A DNA stretch of 64,000 nt, from the NCBI GenBank assembly GCA_964058845.1, contig CAXKVR010000025.1:56224-120223 (forward strand), in the 5' to 3' direction. A program made the position numbers and the translations under genes. Below the pieces are notes generated by a model. That model had not been told where the DNA came from. It worked only from the letters and a program-made list of their open reading frames with translations, and ran no database searches. Source of the stretch: Carex sylvatica (taxonomy: Eukaryota; Streptophyta; Magnoliopsida; Poales; Cyperaceae). Position 1 is the stretch's first letter, and each line of letters starts with the position of its first letter. Below are positions 24,525-35,824 of the stretch, piece by piece.

Positions 24525-24934
24525 TAAGTCTACCATACATTGCAATGCATAGGCACCTCTATACATTGGACTATAAATCACGGATTCAAAGTCCAAATGA
24601 CCGATCCAAACCGTTCATCTTATTCTCCATATTAATATGTGCTTGGTGATCAAATTTTATATTTTTTGAAATTTATTTACTATTTATTAAGTCACTTTGA
24701 AAATTACTGATCCAACGGTGTCTTTTGATTTTACTGTAACCGTTGGATCAGCGATTTTCAATGTGGCTTAATAAATAGTAAAAAAATTTCAAAAAATGTA
24801 AAATTTGGTCTCCAAGCACATATTAATATGGAGAACAAGATGAACGGTTTGGATCGGTCATTTAGACTTTGAATATAGTGATTTATAGTCCAATGCATAG
24901 AGGTGCCTATGCATTGCAATGTATGGTAGACTTA

Positions 24935-24951
<17 letters not shown>
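24514..24951. mobile_element. Foldback element E
   Basis: The outer arms begin GAGAGAGAGAGTAAGTCTAC and continue CATACATTGCAATGCATAGG, and the right end is their exact inverse. The inner arms contain GATCCAAACCGTTCATCTT, TTTACTATTTATTAAG and a central CCAACGGTGTCTTTTGATTT block. TA tracts flank both sides, so the target duplication cannot be read unambiguously. Confidence 0.85.
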
Positions 24952-24969
<18 letters not shown>

Positions 24970-24975
24970 CATACA

Positions 24976-25411
24976 GAGAGAGATAGAGTTGGACTAAAAT
25001 GAGCAATGACTTATTTTGCATTGGTGAGCCATGACTCATTTTAGTTATTTTAAAAATTTAAATAACCGATCCGAACCGTTCATCTTGTTCTCCATATTGA
25101 AATGTGTTTGGAGACCAAATTTTATATTTTTTGAAATTTGTTTACTATTTATTAAGTATTTTTTAAAATTACTGATCCGATGGTCCAGAAAATTTTACTG
25201 TTTTTACTGTTCACAGCAAAACAGTAATTTTCAAATATGCTTAATAAATAGTAAAAAAATTCCAAAAAATGTAAAATTTGGTCTCCAAGTACATTTCAAT
25301 ATAGAGATCATATCTAACGGTTCGGATCGGTCGTTTGGACTCTCAAAATGAAAATACAGCGTGGAGTACAAACGCTTGGTGAGCTATGGCTCACCCAAGT
25401 CCATCTCTCTA
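24976..25411. mobile_element. Foldback element F
   Basis: The outer arms read GTTGGACTAAAATGAGCAAT and so on, with the inverse ending GAGCTATGGCTCACCCAAGT CCATCTC. The two outer arms match less well than in E or G. The inner arms are of the shared family (GATCCGAACCGTTCATCTTG, TTTACTATTTATTAAG). It abuts E on the left and G on the right, separated only by microsatellite DNA. Confidence 0.75.
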
Positions 25412-25430
25412 TATATATAATTTATATATA

Positions 25431-25855
25431 GAGGTTGGCTACTATGCTTATATAAGCATATCCCCACATATGCTTATAACTCATTTTTGTATTTTCAATG
25501 TCCAAATGGTCGATCGGAACCGTTCATCTTGTTCTCCATATTAATATGTTCTTGGAGACTAAATTTTATATTTTTCTGAATTTTTTTACTATTTATTAAG
25601 CTAATTTGAAAATCTCTGATCCAACGGTGGCTTCTGATTTTACTGTTTTGTTAAGCCACCGTTGGATCAGCGATTTTCAAAGTGGCTTAATAAATAGTAA
25701 AAAAATTCAGAAAAACGTAAAATTTAGTCTCCAAGAACATATTAATATGGAGAACAAGATGAACGGTTCCGATCGACCATTTGGACATTGGAAACACAAA
25801 AATGAGTTATAAGCATATGTGGGGATATGCTTATATAAGCATAGTAGCCAACCTC
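25431..25855. mobile_element. Foldback element G with 9-bp target duplication
   Basis: The outer arm GAGGTTGGCTACTATGCTTA and its inverse ending AGTAGCCAACCTC are flanked by TTATATATA at 25422-25430 and 25856-25864. The inner arm and the central pair CCAACGGTGGCTTCTGATTT / AAGCCACCGTTGGATCAGCG make a nearly perfect hairpin. No coding capacity; the apparent frames are arm sequence. Confidence 0.85.
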
Positions 25856-25912
25856 TTATATATATATATAGAAGTCTTTTAAATATTAAATTAGTTATCC
25901 TATGTTCATTGG

Positions 25913-26699
25913 TGGCAACGAGCTGTTAAAGAGCGAGCTAGGTCACACTCGTACTCGGTTTATTGGTGTATCAAGCTGAGCGAGCAAGTTTGAATTTTAG
26001 GTCTCGAGCTAAAACTATTGCTCAAGACCAACTCGTGGCTTGTCCGAGCGAGCCGAGCTAGCTTGTTACTAGCTTGACAGATTTATAAATTTGTATATTT
26101 TCTTTCCTACTATATCTTAAATTTTCATAATACATCTTATCAATTATAGCTAAAACAAAATAATATTTATATGACTAATTACTGAGGAATACTCTTAATT
26201 CAATTGTAATTAAGTAAATCAACTACTATAAATTAAGTTTATAGCTAAATTCATACATACAAATATATCAAAATTCTAAATTCATACAAACATATTCACA
26301 TAATAAATTCATGCATACCAAATGAAACAAATTCATACAAATTAACTTAATTGCTTATAATTAATTCACACATATATTTCATACAAAATTACCAATTAAC
26401 TTAAACACAGTCCAAAGTGCAATTACCATAACAATGACTATAACATCCATAAACCATAATATCCTCAATCTAAAGTTAACAGATCTGATTAAACTATTAA
26501 ACTATGTATATTAAATAGCTCATTAAGGACCGAGCTGGCTCGTGCCGAGCCAGGCCAAACTCAAACTCGTTAATTTTGGCTCGAGTATGTAGCGAGCGAG
26601 CTAATTTTAACTCGATCCACTAATGAACGAGCTGTTACCAATCAAGTCACGGACAAATACCAAGCAGGCCACGAGCCACGAGTTTTTTTGCCAGTCCTA
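25913..26699. mobile_element. Non-autonomous hAT-like element rich in GAGC(T)CG motifs
   Basis: The left end reads TGGCAACGAGCTG and the right end reads CCACGAGTTTTTTTGCCAGT CCTA, roughly inverse. Flanking direct repeats TTCATTGG (25905-25912) and TTCATTGA (26700-26707) match in 7 of 8 bases. Clustered GAGC/CGAGC motifs occupy both subterminal regions, with an AT-rich middle and no open frame. The motif density is typical of Ac-like subterminal regions. Confidence 0.6.
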
Positions 26700-27481
26700 T
26701 TCATTGAGCGGGACAAATTAATTATTTCACCAGCCTCAACTCACTACTAGAATTCGAATTATTAGTCAATGGGACAAAAAAATGGTCATGTGCATGATGA
26801 GGTTATCTATAATTCTATATGTAAATAATATTAATTATATGGGTAGTTCATGCAAATGAGCTTATGTATTGATTTTGTAGCTAATTAATTAATGACTCTC
26901 ATTTTATATGGGATCTGATCAACTGCATAGTTAAAACCTCATTTGCATGAGTTAAAAAAAAATACGGCCCATATGTAATACAAATAACTCCCTATGTAAT
27001 AAACTCAGTACGTACTCATGCAAAAATGAAAACATGCCAATGCAATATATATAAATATAACGTGTTATAATTAATTGGATTGACTGCTGAAAATGTTTTT
27101 TTTTTTCTAATTTACGCGTATACATTTCTAAATTTATCAAAGAATTTTTTTTTTAATTATATATATCAATATAACATTTTTTTTTTCAAATAGCAAACAC
27201 TTCATAAAACTCTATCAATTCATAACATAAAAGTACAAACGAATGGCAGAAAAAATGATATTCAATTCATAAAACAAAATTAGTGTCAGACAATTATATT
27301 CGTAACGTTAATTATTAGGTGATCTGAACACGCACAACACGTACCCTTTGAAGAAGCAAATGGCAGAAACGAAGTACCTAGTCGTACCGACCGCATGCAT
27401 ATATATACATCTGTCTACCTTTCTACGTACTGTACGTACTGGTAGAGCGAGAAAAAAAATAGTATGTAAGACTTATATAAT

Positions 27482-27783
27482 TTTTTTTTTTTGAAAAAGT
27501 AGGGATACTATCTGTTTCATTACAAAATGCTCAAGTTCTTACAAAATTCAAAATCTACAAAACTAATAACAGCTAAACTGAAAATAGAAACAACCAAAAA
27601 CAGCTAAGTCAACTAATTAAAGCAATTAAGACGTATCACTTCAAACCACAACACTCATAGAATTAGAAAACATAATTAGAATAATCATTGAGATGACCAT
27701 CAATAGTCATGCTCGGCCCTATCACGCAAATAGTTAGAGAGATCTGACCCCTCTAAACCAAAAAAAGTGTCATCCTCTGAATC
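27482..27783 (-). mobile_element. Non-LTR retroposon insertion (SINE or 5'-truncated LINE) with 15-bp target duplication
   Basis: A poly-T start (the poly-A tail of a minus-strand insertion) follows TAAGACTTATATAAT at 27467-27481. The identical 15-mer recurs at 27784-27798. A long perfect duplication next to a poly-A tail is the hallmark of target-primed reverse transcription. The tail-proximal sequence GTAGGGATACTATCTGTTTC resembles the 3'-end block also present at about 62680, suggesting one family. Confidence 0.85.
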
Positions 27784-27946
27784 TAAGACTTATATAATTA
27801 AATTGCTTCTTTTTACCTACAAAATACTTGAATAATTAGATATATAATTCACTACTTAATTTTTCCAATAAATTAACAAGTTCACTAATATGGTGTTGCC
27901 TATATAGTGAGAGAGTAAGGCTAGGGTGCTATGGGTTGTATAGAGA

Positions 27947-28190
27947 CACTAGTATAAAAAACTCTTTCACTGAATGTTAAAAAAATCCTTTTACTGACTG
28001 TTATTAAGGCATCAGTGATGGCGCCGTCAATATAGGTACTCAACACTGACGGGTAAAAAACAGTCGGTGTAGGTGCCTACACTAACGGTTTAAAAACAGT
28101 CACTGTAGGCACCCTACACTGATTGTTAAAAAATAGTCAGTGTAGGTCCTTAAAACAATCAGTGTTGGCGTAAAAATTTTGGCATAATTC
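27947..28190. mobile_element. CACTA-type transposon end (fragment)
   Basis: It starts CACTAGTATAAAAAACTC, followed by clustered subterminal repeats. These are variants of ACTGACTGTTAAAAAACAGT and GTAGG, arranged in both orientations (near 27970, 28040, 28090, 28125 and 28155). CACTA elements have CACTA termini and such arrays. The matching other end was not found. Confidence 0.55.
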
Positions 28191-28370
28191 TACCTATATC
28201 GAGGCTAGCCTCCATATTTTTGTTAGCCATATATATTACTATACTACATTCATTGACTGTTAAATAGAAGATCATGCAAATAATGTACACAACATAAACA
28301 AAAGACAACACAATTTAATAACATAACATATTCATTCACAAAAAAATCACACTATAGTAAAATATACATA

Positions 28371-28720
28371 CACTAGTGGAAAATATGGAATCATGATCGG
28401 TTATATACACATATTAGTATCGAAATACAACCGATCCTGATGAAGGCGATACTGATACTACACTAATCTGGATCGGTTAAATAACCGATTCTGATAGTAA
28501 CTATCAGGATCGGTTGTTTTAAAACAACCGATCCTAATAGTATTTTTTTTTTTCAGAACCAACTTTAAAAATAAAATAAAAAACACTATTAGGATCGGTT
28601 GTTTCAAAACAACCGATCCTAATAGTTTTTTTTTTTTTCAGAACCAACTTAAAAAAAAAAAAAACTATCAGGATCGATTGTTTAAAACAACCGATCCTGA
28701 TGTTATATTGGATCTAAAAA
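28371..28720. mobile_element. Second CACTA-type end with tandem palindromic subterminal repeats
   Basis: It starts CACTAGTGGAAAATATGG. From about 28494 to 28705 there are three head-to-tail near-perfect palindromes of the form TAGGATCGGTTGTTT plus its inverse. They are separated by T-rich spacers containing CAGAACCAACTT, with a period of about 85 bases. GATCGGTT motifs also occur at 28401 and 28470. The opposite end was not identified in the window. Confidence 0.6.
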
Positions 28721-29145
28721 AAATATTTTTTTTTATTTGGCCAGCTTTCATATATATATTTGCTGACCAGCATACTTTTTTTTTTATTTACCATTGATTT
28801 ATTGGAGCTCAAAATCAATTAAGAACACAAAATAAAATTCATGAAACACAAAAAGAAGTACAATAGTTGAAGAAATTTGGTGCAATAGCAAAATAAAATT
28901 TAGCCACATGTATGGCACTCCCTCTTTTATCGTCTCCTCCAGAGTAAACTTCAAAATCTGAACAAATATTTATATCATTAATTGCTTGCTTGTGCATCTT
29001 CGATGCATGTATTATTTAAATTGAAAGACAAGGAAAACCTAGCTAGCATACCTCAAAGTGTATTGTTAGCATATACATGTATTTTTAATATTTAATATTT
29101 ATAATATCTACATTATTTGTCCGCTAATTTTTTTTATTTTTTAAT

Positions 29146-29520
29146 AGTTTCACTTCTAAGAGCACTAGCAGTGGTGGATTGTTAGCATATTTTCAGTCGG
29201 AGAGCGAACCGCGCACATCCACAAACGAGTTATTGAGCTATATGTCGATGCTCAACAAAAATAAAGATATTGACATCATTGTGTGGTGGAGGAGGCATGC
29301 AAGGATCTATCCAATGCTGGCGATGATGGTCCGCGACATATTTTTCGTGCCCATGTCAACCGTCACTTCCGAAAGTTATTTTAGTTCGTTGAACAGGATC
29401 CTCTCCGATAAACGCAGTAAGTTGGGTGCACATGTCTTTGAGAGGCTTGTGTGCTTGAAAGATTGAATTGATGCTAAAAATTGCATGCAACATCGAGATC
29501 AACAAGCATCATCACCCGAA
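29146..29520 (+). pseudogene. hAT transposase C-terminal dimerisation domain (fragment, interrupted)
   Basis: The frame encodes SYMSMLNKNKDIDIIVWWRR and then HARIYPMLAMMVRDIFFVPM and STVTSESYFSSLNRILSDKR. These carry the conserved hAT C-terminal (dimerisation) signatures: WW near the start, YPxLAxMxRDxFxxP, and the S-ESxFS and R-L-xxK segments. After VCLKD the usual Trp codon is TGA (29463-29465), and the frame continues IDAKNCMQ for about 20 more residues. The catalytic N-terminal and DDE parts are absent. This is a relic and not an active gene. Confidence 0.85.
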
Positions 29521-30049
29521 GTCGACACTGAAGAAAGCGGTACCGAGCCGCGGGCCGAGGCTAATTCGGATTCAAACGGTGCGAAGAGAGCAAACAATGG
29601 TATAGGAATGCAAACTTCTAGATAGGTAGTGTCGGTATTAATTTCTAACATCTTTTAGTCTTTATGGTTATTTTTTAAATTATAAATTTCTAAATATTTC
29701 AACTAGTTTTTTAATTATTCATTTTAAAGAAGAATTACTAACAAAAAAAAAGTTAGAACTCTGCCTATGTTATTTTACATAGCCGGTTCCAAGTCCGGAA
29801 TAAAGGAGGAGGGTAACTTTTATTTTTTAATATATTATTTTAAAATAAGAGCTTAATTATTTTTAAAGTAATTGATTTAAGAAATTTTTTATTTATATTT
29901 TATTATAACAAAAATTATTGAGTGTAAATATACAACTATATCAAATGAATTTTAATAGGTATGAATTTGAATTTATAATTTATTGGTTTTCAAAGAAAAA
30001 ATAAAACATAAAAAATAGAAGAAAAAAAAGGAAAAAAAAATAGGAAAAA

Positions 30050-30245
30050 AATAAAAAATCGGACCCCGACCGAACTGCCCTGCCCCCGAACCCGTGGCAG
30101 GTAGGGCAGGGCAGGATTCTTGAAAAAAAAACTGTGATGCCTGGCCCGTTGTACCCGTGTGCCCGTGACGCCCGTGTCCGTGTCTACCCATGCCCGTGCC
30201 CAGTTTTTGCCCGGACCGCCCGGTCAGGTCCGTTTGCAAACCACT
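30050..30245. mobile_element. GC-rich Ac-like hAT terminus
   Basis: The block is rich in CCCG/GCCCGTG motifs. On the minus strand it begins TAGTGGTTTGCAAACGGACC, resembling Ac-like ends (TAGnGnTGnnAAACGG). It lies 0.8 kb downstream of the transposase fragment and probably marks the same element's 3' end. A matching 5' end was not found. Confidence 0.5.
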
Positions 30246-30475
30246 AGATGGCGTTAATCACATTTGTCGTCGGTTGGAGAAACAAAAGCGATGGCATTGG
30301 GTTCGTCAAACCCGATGGTCAAAGGTGCGTTGCCGATGGTATATTGATTAGCGTCATCTGTTTTGATTCGATAGCATGACGTCTACATTTTCTATCGGAG
30401 AGATTTGCATCGGATCAGACCCCGATGGCCGAACGCGATTCTAACCGGTATAAAAGGGTTTTTCTTGTAGTAGTG
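30246..30475. mobile_element. Third CACTA-type end, inserted into a foldback arm
   Basis: The block ends TTTTTCTTGTAGTAGTG at 30475, the inverse of a CACTACTACAAGAAAAA terminus, which is very common in plant CACTA elements. CCGATGG/CGATGG subterminal motifs occur at about 30288, 30312, 30335 and 30422. The next base starts the truncated arm of foldback H, so the insertion or deletion junction is at 30475/30476. Confidence 0.65.
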
Positions 30476-30798
30476 GTTAGATGTGATCTCTATATTGAAA
30501 TATGCTTGGAGACCAAATTTTATATTTTTCTGAATTTTTTTACTATTTATTAAGTCATTTTGAAAATTGCTGATCCAATGGTGGCTTAACAAAATAGTAA
30601 AATCAGAAGCCACCGTTGGATCAGCGATTTTTAGTGGATTAATAAATAGTAAAAAAATTCAGAAAAATATAAAATTTGGTCTCCAAGCACATTTCAATAT
30701 AGATATCACATCTAATGGTTCATATCGACTTTTTAAATTTTAAAATTTCAAATTTGAACCGGTAACACTTCGGTCCATATGCTACCGAAAGCATATTA

Positions 30799-30802
<4 letters not shown>
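30476..30802. mobile_element. Foldback element H, left arm truncated
   Basis: It has the inner-arm blocks GATCTCTATATTGAAATATG, TTTTACTATTTATTAAG, and the central pair CCAATGGTGGCTTAAC / AAGCCACCGTTGGATCAGCG. The right outer arm (to about 30802, TACCGAAAGCATATTAG) has no partner on the left, where the CACTA end abuts. A 40-base (TA)n tract follows. Confidence 0.75.
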
Positions 30803-30848
<46 letters not shown>

Positions 30849-31423
30849 ACTAAATAATTGCTTCAATAGATAATGATGTATTTGCTGAAAAGATACGACG
30901 CAGTGGTGGTGGGGGTGGGGCAGTCCCACTGCGATAAAACGAGAGCAATGATCCTCTGATCGATAGTTTTAAGTTAATTATGATTTCAAATAGAGAGCTA
31001 GCTAGCTATATCTAGCTAGGTAATTATAATGAAAATATTAAAATTAAACTAACATCATGTCGATCTGTTCATCATGAATATATATATATATATAGTTTAT
31101 TTAAAGAGTCAATTGTAATTAAGGTATAGCAAGTGAGCATCTGAACTAGTTCCAACTCGTGCATGACCGACTGATTGCAATATATATATATATAGTATAG
31201 ACTTGGTGCAACCGTTCCTAAACTTCCATCGCCTTTTATAAAAAATAAAAAAAATAAAAAAAAATGAAAAAGTAAATTAAGCGATCACCTCCCTCTCTTT
31301 TTTCCTAGTCCAGTAATTTGTTGCGTAACAATAAGCAACACTCACAGAAGAGAAAGTCAGCGTTCTTTAAACTTATTATAAACTCTTCTCTCTTCTCTCT
31401 TCTCCTCCGTTCGTCTTTTGATA

Positions 31424-31596
31424 TTATATATACTTAACACAACGCGAGAGTCGAGAGAGAGAAAGGTTTAAACTTTAAACTTGAAAACCTCATGCAGGGA
31501 TCAAGTGCCCTCCTTACTTAGTGTGGCGTCTATTTCCATTGCAGTACACAACATATCGCTAGTCAAGACTTGGAAAATATTCCAAGAGAATTAGCT
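31424..31596 (+). promoter_or_regulatory. WRKY core promoter and 5' leader with a short uORF
   Basis: A TATA-like ATTATATATAC lies at 31424-31433 after a CT-rich (TCTTCTCTC) stretch. If the TSS is about 30 bases downstream, the leader is about 140 bases. It contains a 9-codon uORF at 31492-31521 (MQGSSALLT and stop) ahead of the main start at 31597. TTG at 31570 is in frame with the main CDS but is not needed as a start. Confidence 0.5.
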
Positions 31597-34500
31597 ATGG
31601 GCGATTTCTTCTGGGAGAAGGCCGGTTTGTCTGCCGGGGAAGGAGACCTCTCCGACGTCATCCGACCTGCAAAACCAGCTGCTACTCAATCAGAACCCTC
31701 CATGTGGCACCTCCCTGCGGGTCCCTCTGCACCGGCAGAGCAAGGAGCTAATTCTTCCTCCAGTGGCTTTGGAGACCCGTTTGCTGGTACCGAAGCCGAA
31801 GGTGCTTCTTACGACGAGATGCCGGATAAAGACTTATTCGAGGAGATTAAAGGAGCCCCATACGACATTATTAGGGTTTCTCAAGTCATAGCTAGTGATG
31901 ACGTGGCAAAGAACATAGGAGTCGTTTCAGGGCCCGCAATAGCACCTCCATTACGTGCTCCTGGAACTAAGAGAAGGTAATTAAGTAGCTAATTAATTAT
32001 GTCTTCATGTCTCTCCACTTCATACCTTTGTTTGTGAAAATTAGGAATGTTAATTTTCTTATCTTGCTTAGCATAATTGTAATTTTTTTTTTTTTTTTTT
32101 TAACTTGGCGATGACTATATATTAAGGTTGTATTAGTAAATGCGTTTATAACATCAGCTCCTAAACTATTACATGAGAACTATGTTGCAGCATCAATTGC
32201 CCCTGTAATAACTGCCCCCTTCACTCAGAGAATTAACAAAAAAAACGAGGTTAATTTCTAATTTTAAAATTAAGAAAGCTCAAATATTAAATTTCTTTGT
32301 ATAATCTTTTATTTTATTCTAATAAGAGGTTTTGGCGGGTTTTCTTCCTTTTTATTTTGTTTGGCGTGTGATGATCATCTTAATTATGTCTGGATTAGAG
32401 ATTCAGAAAATGGATCATATATGATGTTTTTTTTTTTTTTAAAGGAATAAGAAATTCTAGCTCTAGTTGAATTCTATTTAACAAATTTGAATATATCAAC
32501 CTATGGTGTCTGAATTATTTGAGTATAATTTATAAGTTTTTTGCTCGATCGATATATTAAAACAATGTGAGTAAGTTGGGATAGAATATATAAAGAGCAA
32601 TGCAAATCATGTGAGTAAATAATTTTAGTACCAGGAAATATAAAAAGACAAATAGGTTTGACTGAAGAAAAGACATAAAATAACTTCATTGTTTGATAAC
32701 ATTTAAGCTCATAACACCAGTCATCTGGATTCTTTTTTAAAATAAGATTAACTTCAGGACCCTAATTAGTAGTGCCATCTAAAATATGTTTTTTTTTAGT
32801 GAAGTCATCTAATTAATTAAATTAGTGTTACATATCTCTTTGTTTGCTTGTGTGTTTGTTTCATTCACTTTGGCAACTATTTCTAAGTTGAATTTCTGCG
32901 TTGCCTTTTCTTTTTTCTCTCTCTCTTTCAGCACAAGAGTATTTGGTGTAGCTAATATAACTATTGGATTCTATTTTGAATTTTGATTTTCTTCTTCTCA
33001 TGAACAGATAAATATAGTATGGTGAACAGTATCTCTATTTCCTTGATCTCAAAACTAAGAACAATTAATGCAACTAGTTAAATATTTTGTTGTTCTTCCT
33101 TTTATTAAAAAAAAAAGAGCAGACCCTGAAAATGCAAATTAAATTATACATTACTGTTGTCCTTTCACCCGATTGATCGACTTAATTATCCTATTTTCAA
33201 GCAAAAGAGAGCTAGATCTAGCTATATATATATAAGATTTGTTTTGTGGAAATTAAGAGGCAATGAGGTTAACGAATAGTACGTTGTTCATATATATATA
33301 TAGCATGCACAGAAAAGGGCAAGCAAAGAAGGTGGTGTGCATTCCAGCACCAGTTGCAGCTCCTAGTACAAGTGCACCTACAGCAAGTGGGAGGCCAACT
33401 AATGGAAGTGAGGTTGTTCCTTCTGATCTCTGGGCTTGGAGAAAATATGGCCAGAAACCCATCAAAGGATCTCCTTACCCCAGGTACGTACTGCATCATC
33501 ATCTCTAGCTCTTCCTTGGACATATCATATATATATATATATACAGAGAGAGAGACACACATGAAATACTAAACCGATGCATCATGCATACTGATCATTT
33601 GATGAACACTTGGTACGTATCAACCGAATTCTATTAAATATATTTCACAACTAAACTATTAGTTAACAAACCATCTCGTTTAAATGTATATATATTTTCT
33701 CTATCAGTAACACAGTATATATATATGAACACCTTATGATCCATTTCTGATAAAATTAAATTATTAGAAGTTTCATTACTAGTTCAATGAGCAATTAGTT
33801 TACACATTGGCCAAATTATAAGTATGTATGTGTATATATATATATATATATCTAAACAATAGAAAACACATTACAATATTTATTTATTTATTTATTTTAC
33901 TACAATATATAATTGAGCAATTGTTATATGAAAGTTCTAAATCAATTGGTTGTCAATATATAATAATTTTTTGTTATATATAAATTTAGAATTAAATACC
34001 TTAATAACTAGTTCCTATCTTGCTAAGATTAGAAAAAATGAAAAAGAAAATCCGCAGAGGATGCACTACCGGCCTTGACCTGAACTTGAACGGCAATGAA
34101 TAAATTAAATAACAAAACAAATTTTAATAATGTTTGAACTTTGCCAATTTTAGTAGTTAAAGCAAATTCTCATAATGTTTTAACTCAAAATCCACGGCTA
34201 GGAACAATTAATTAAGGTATTACTTTTCATGTGGGATATCATAATAAGTTCAAAATTTAATGTATGTATTAGAGATGAATTAAAAACTTCAGAGTTCATT
34301 TGATGCTAAAAATTTCTGCAGATTTAAATACTTGAACTCTAATTTCATGCTAAATATTTATTGCATATATAATTACTCGGCAAATTAATTTCAGGGGATA
34401 TTACAGATGTAGCAGTTCAAAAGGTTGTTCGGCAAGGAAGCAAGTTGAACGTAGCCGCACCGATCCAAACATGCTAGTGATAACCTATACCTCTGAGCAC

Positions 34501-34836
34501 AACCATCCATGGCCAACTCATCGAAATACACTCGCAGGCTCCACCCGAGGGGGACCTCTATCAAAATCAGCAAATTACAATCCAATTCAAAGCTTACCAC
34601 CTCAAGTAAGTGCCAGGGATGAATTGAATAAGATGACTAACATGTTGAAAATGCCAAATGATCATGTCTTGTTCAAGCAAGAGGTGATGGAAGCGGGTCC
34701 CACGGCGGCGGGGCTTTATTGGGGTCTGACAGAGTTGGAACCTGACCCGGTAAGTTTAATCTTATCCAATAAAGGGTCAACGCATGGTGAAGAGATTGGA
34801 GAGAGAGTCATTGATCCATTTAGCTTGTTCAAATGA
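31597..34836 (+). CDS. WRKY transcription factor, group IIe (WRKY14/WRKY35 type)
   Basis: Nuclear DNA-binding regulator recognising W-box (TTGACC/T) sites. Exons are 31597-31976, 33313-33483 and 34395-34836, giving 330 residues. The N-terminal GDLSDVIR and SGFGDPF segments are typical of the WRKY14/35 branch. The basic [13 protein letters not shown] motif precedes one WRKY domain. WRKYGQK is at residues 169-175, and the zinc ligands are C189, C195, H219 and H221 (C-x5-C-x23-H-x-H). The last intron splits the PYPR/GYYRC arginine, the standard intron of group II/III WRKYs. After [10 protein letters not shown] comes an acidic tail. The start is the first ATG in frame after an upstream uORF. Large introns (1.3 and 0.9 kb). 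The WRKY22/27/29 branch of IIe is the alternative; [20 protein letters not shown] favours 14/35. Confidence 0.95.
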
Positions 34837-35800
34837 TATGATCTCTAGAAAAAATAACCTATATATTTGGATAAAATTAAGGTAAGACTACCACAGGACC
34901 TAATTAATTTTTCATGCATGGATGGCTTAAAATAAATGCAGCAATCAAGGTAACAACTAACAAGACCTTTGTTCCAAGGTTTAGAAAAAGGCAGCAATTT
35001 TTCATTGCACTGGCAAAAGAGATGCATCCTTCGTTTATCAATTTGCTGAGAGCTAGAAGAGCATATATAGGCAACCTTTAATTTCGTTGTATATACATGA
35101 TTTTAATACAGATCGAGAGCATATAGCCAGACCAGCACCTGCTTGTCATCGTTATAATTTAGTCCCAATTGATGTCATTAATTAATTTGTAATGGACATT
35201 TGTGTTGTTATCTCTGTAACTTGAGAGCAGCTAGAAATTAAAATGTTGTGTGAGATTTTATTTTTTATTTGTTCTTCTTGACCCTTTTGTTAGTTATTTA
35301 ATTTTAACGGAACAGTGTGTAATAATAATAATAATAACTTAGAACGGCAAGATGGGACAGAAAGCTGAGAAAACAGAAGCTTCGTCCTGTATATAAAAAA
35401 TCAAGTACCATCCATTTTGGAGTGATGGGACTCTACTAGGCTAAGGCTACTAGCTAGCTACATATTATATTTTATTTTGTGCCTTCTCAAATCAAACTCG
35501 ATCCTTCTAATACTTGAATTGATTTGCCTGCTTCCTAAAGAGACCCAAAAATATGCTTTTTTAATGTTGGTGTGAGGCTGTGAGCTACATTCTAGCTTAA
35601 TTGTGAATAATACTTTTTCAAATAAAAATAACATATAAGTTTTTTTAATTAAATATTCACAATCATTTTTTTATAATACGAATACGTCATCTATGGATTA
35701 GTATATGTTTGATATTCTTTCTTTCAAGTGTTAAAAAGGTTATCTACTTTTATGGGTAGTTTAGCATAAATTAAAATAAGTGATCTAAGTTTCCAATCAA
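34837..35800. other. 3' flank of the WRKY gene, no further gene seen
   Basis: A likely 3' UTR and AT-rich spacer with (TAA)n near 35322-35336. No open frame with recognisable similarity. Confidence 0.5.
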
Positions 35801-35824
35801 GTAGGTACTTTTGTATTATATTGT

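Noticed and set aside
25031..25351. 106-codon plus-strand frame in the foldback cluster
   Set aside because: It is the translation of foldback F arms; equivalent frames appear in other copies with frameshifts, and the sequence reads the same inverted-repeat DNA on both arms.
31570..31596. Extended WRKY N-terminus from TTG at 31570
   Set aside because: TTG is not an expected plant start; the first in-frame ATG at 31597 gives an N-terminus like family members.
33253..33572. Several 70-97 codon frames overlapping WRKY exon 2 on both strands
   Set aside because: They are shadows of the conserved WRKY coding exon in other frames.
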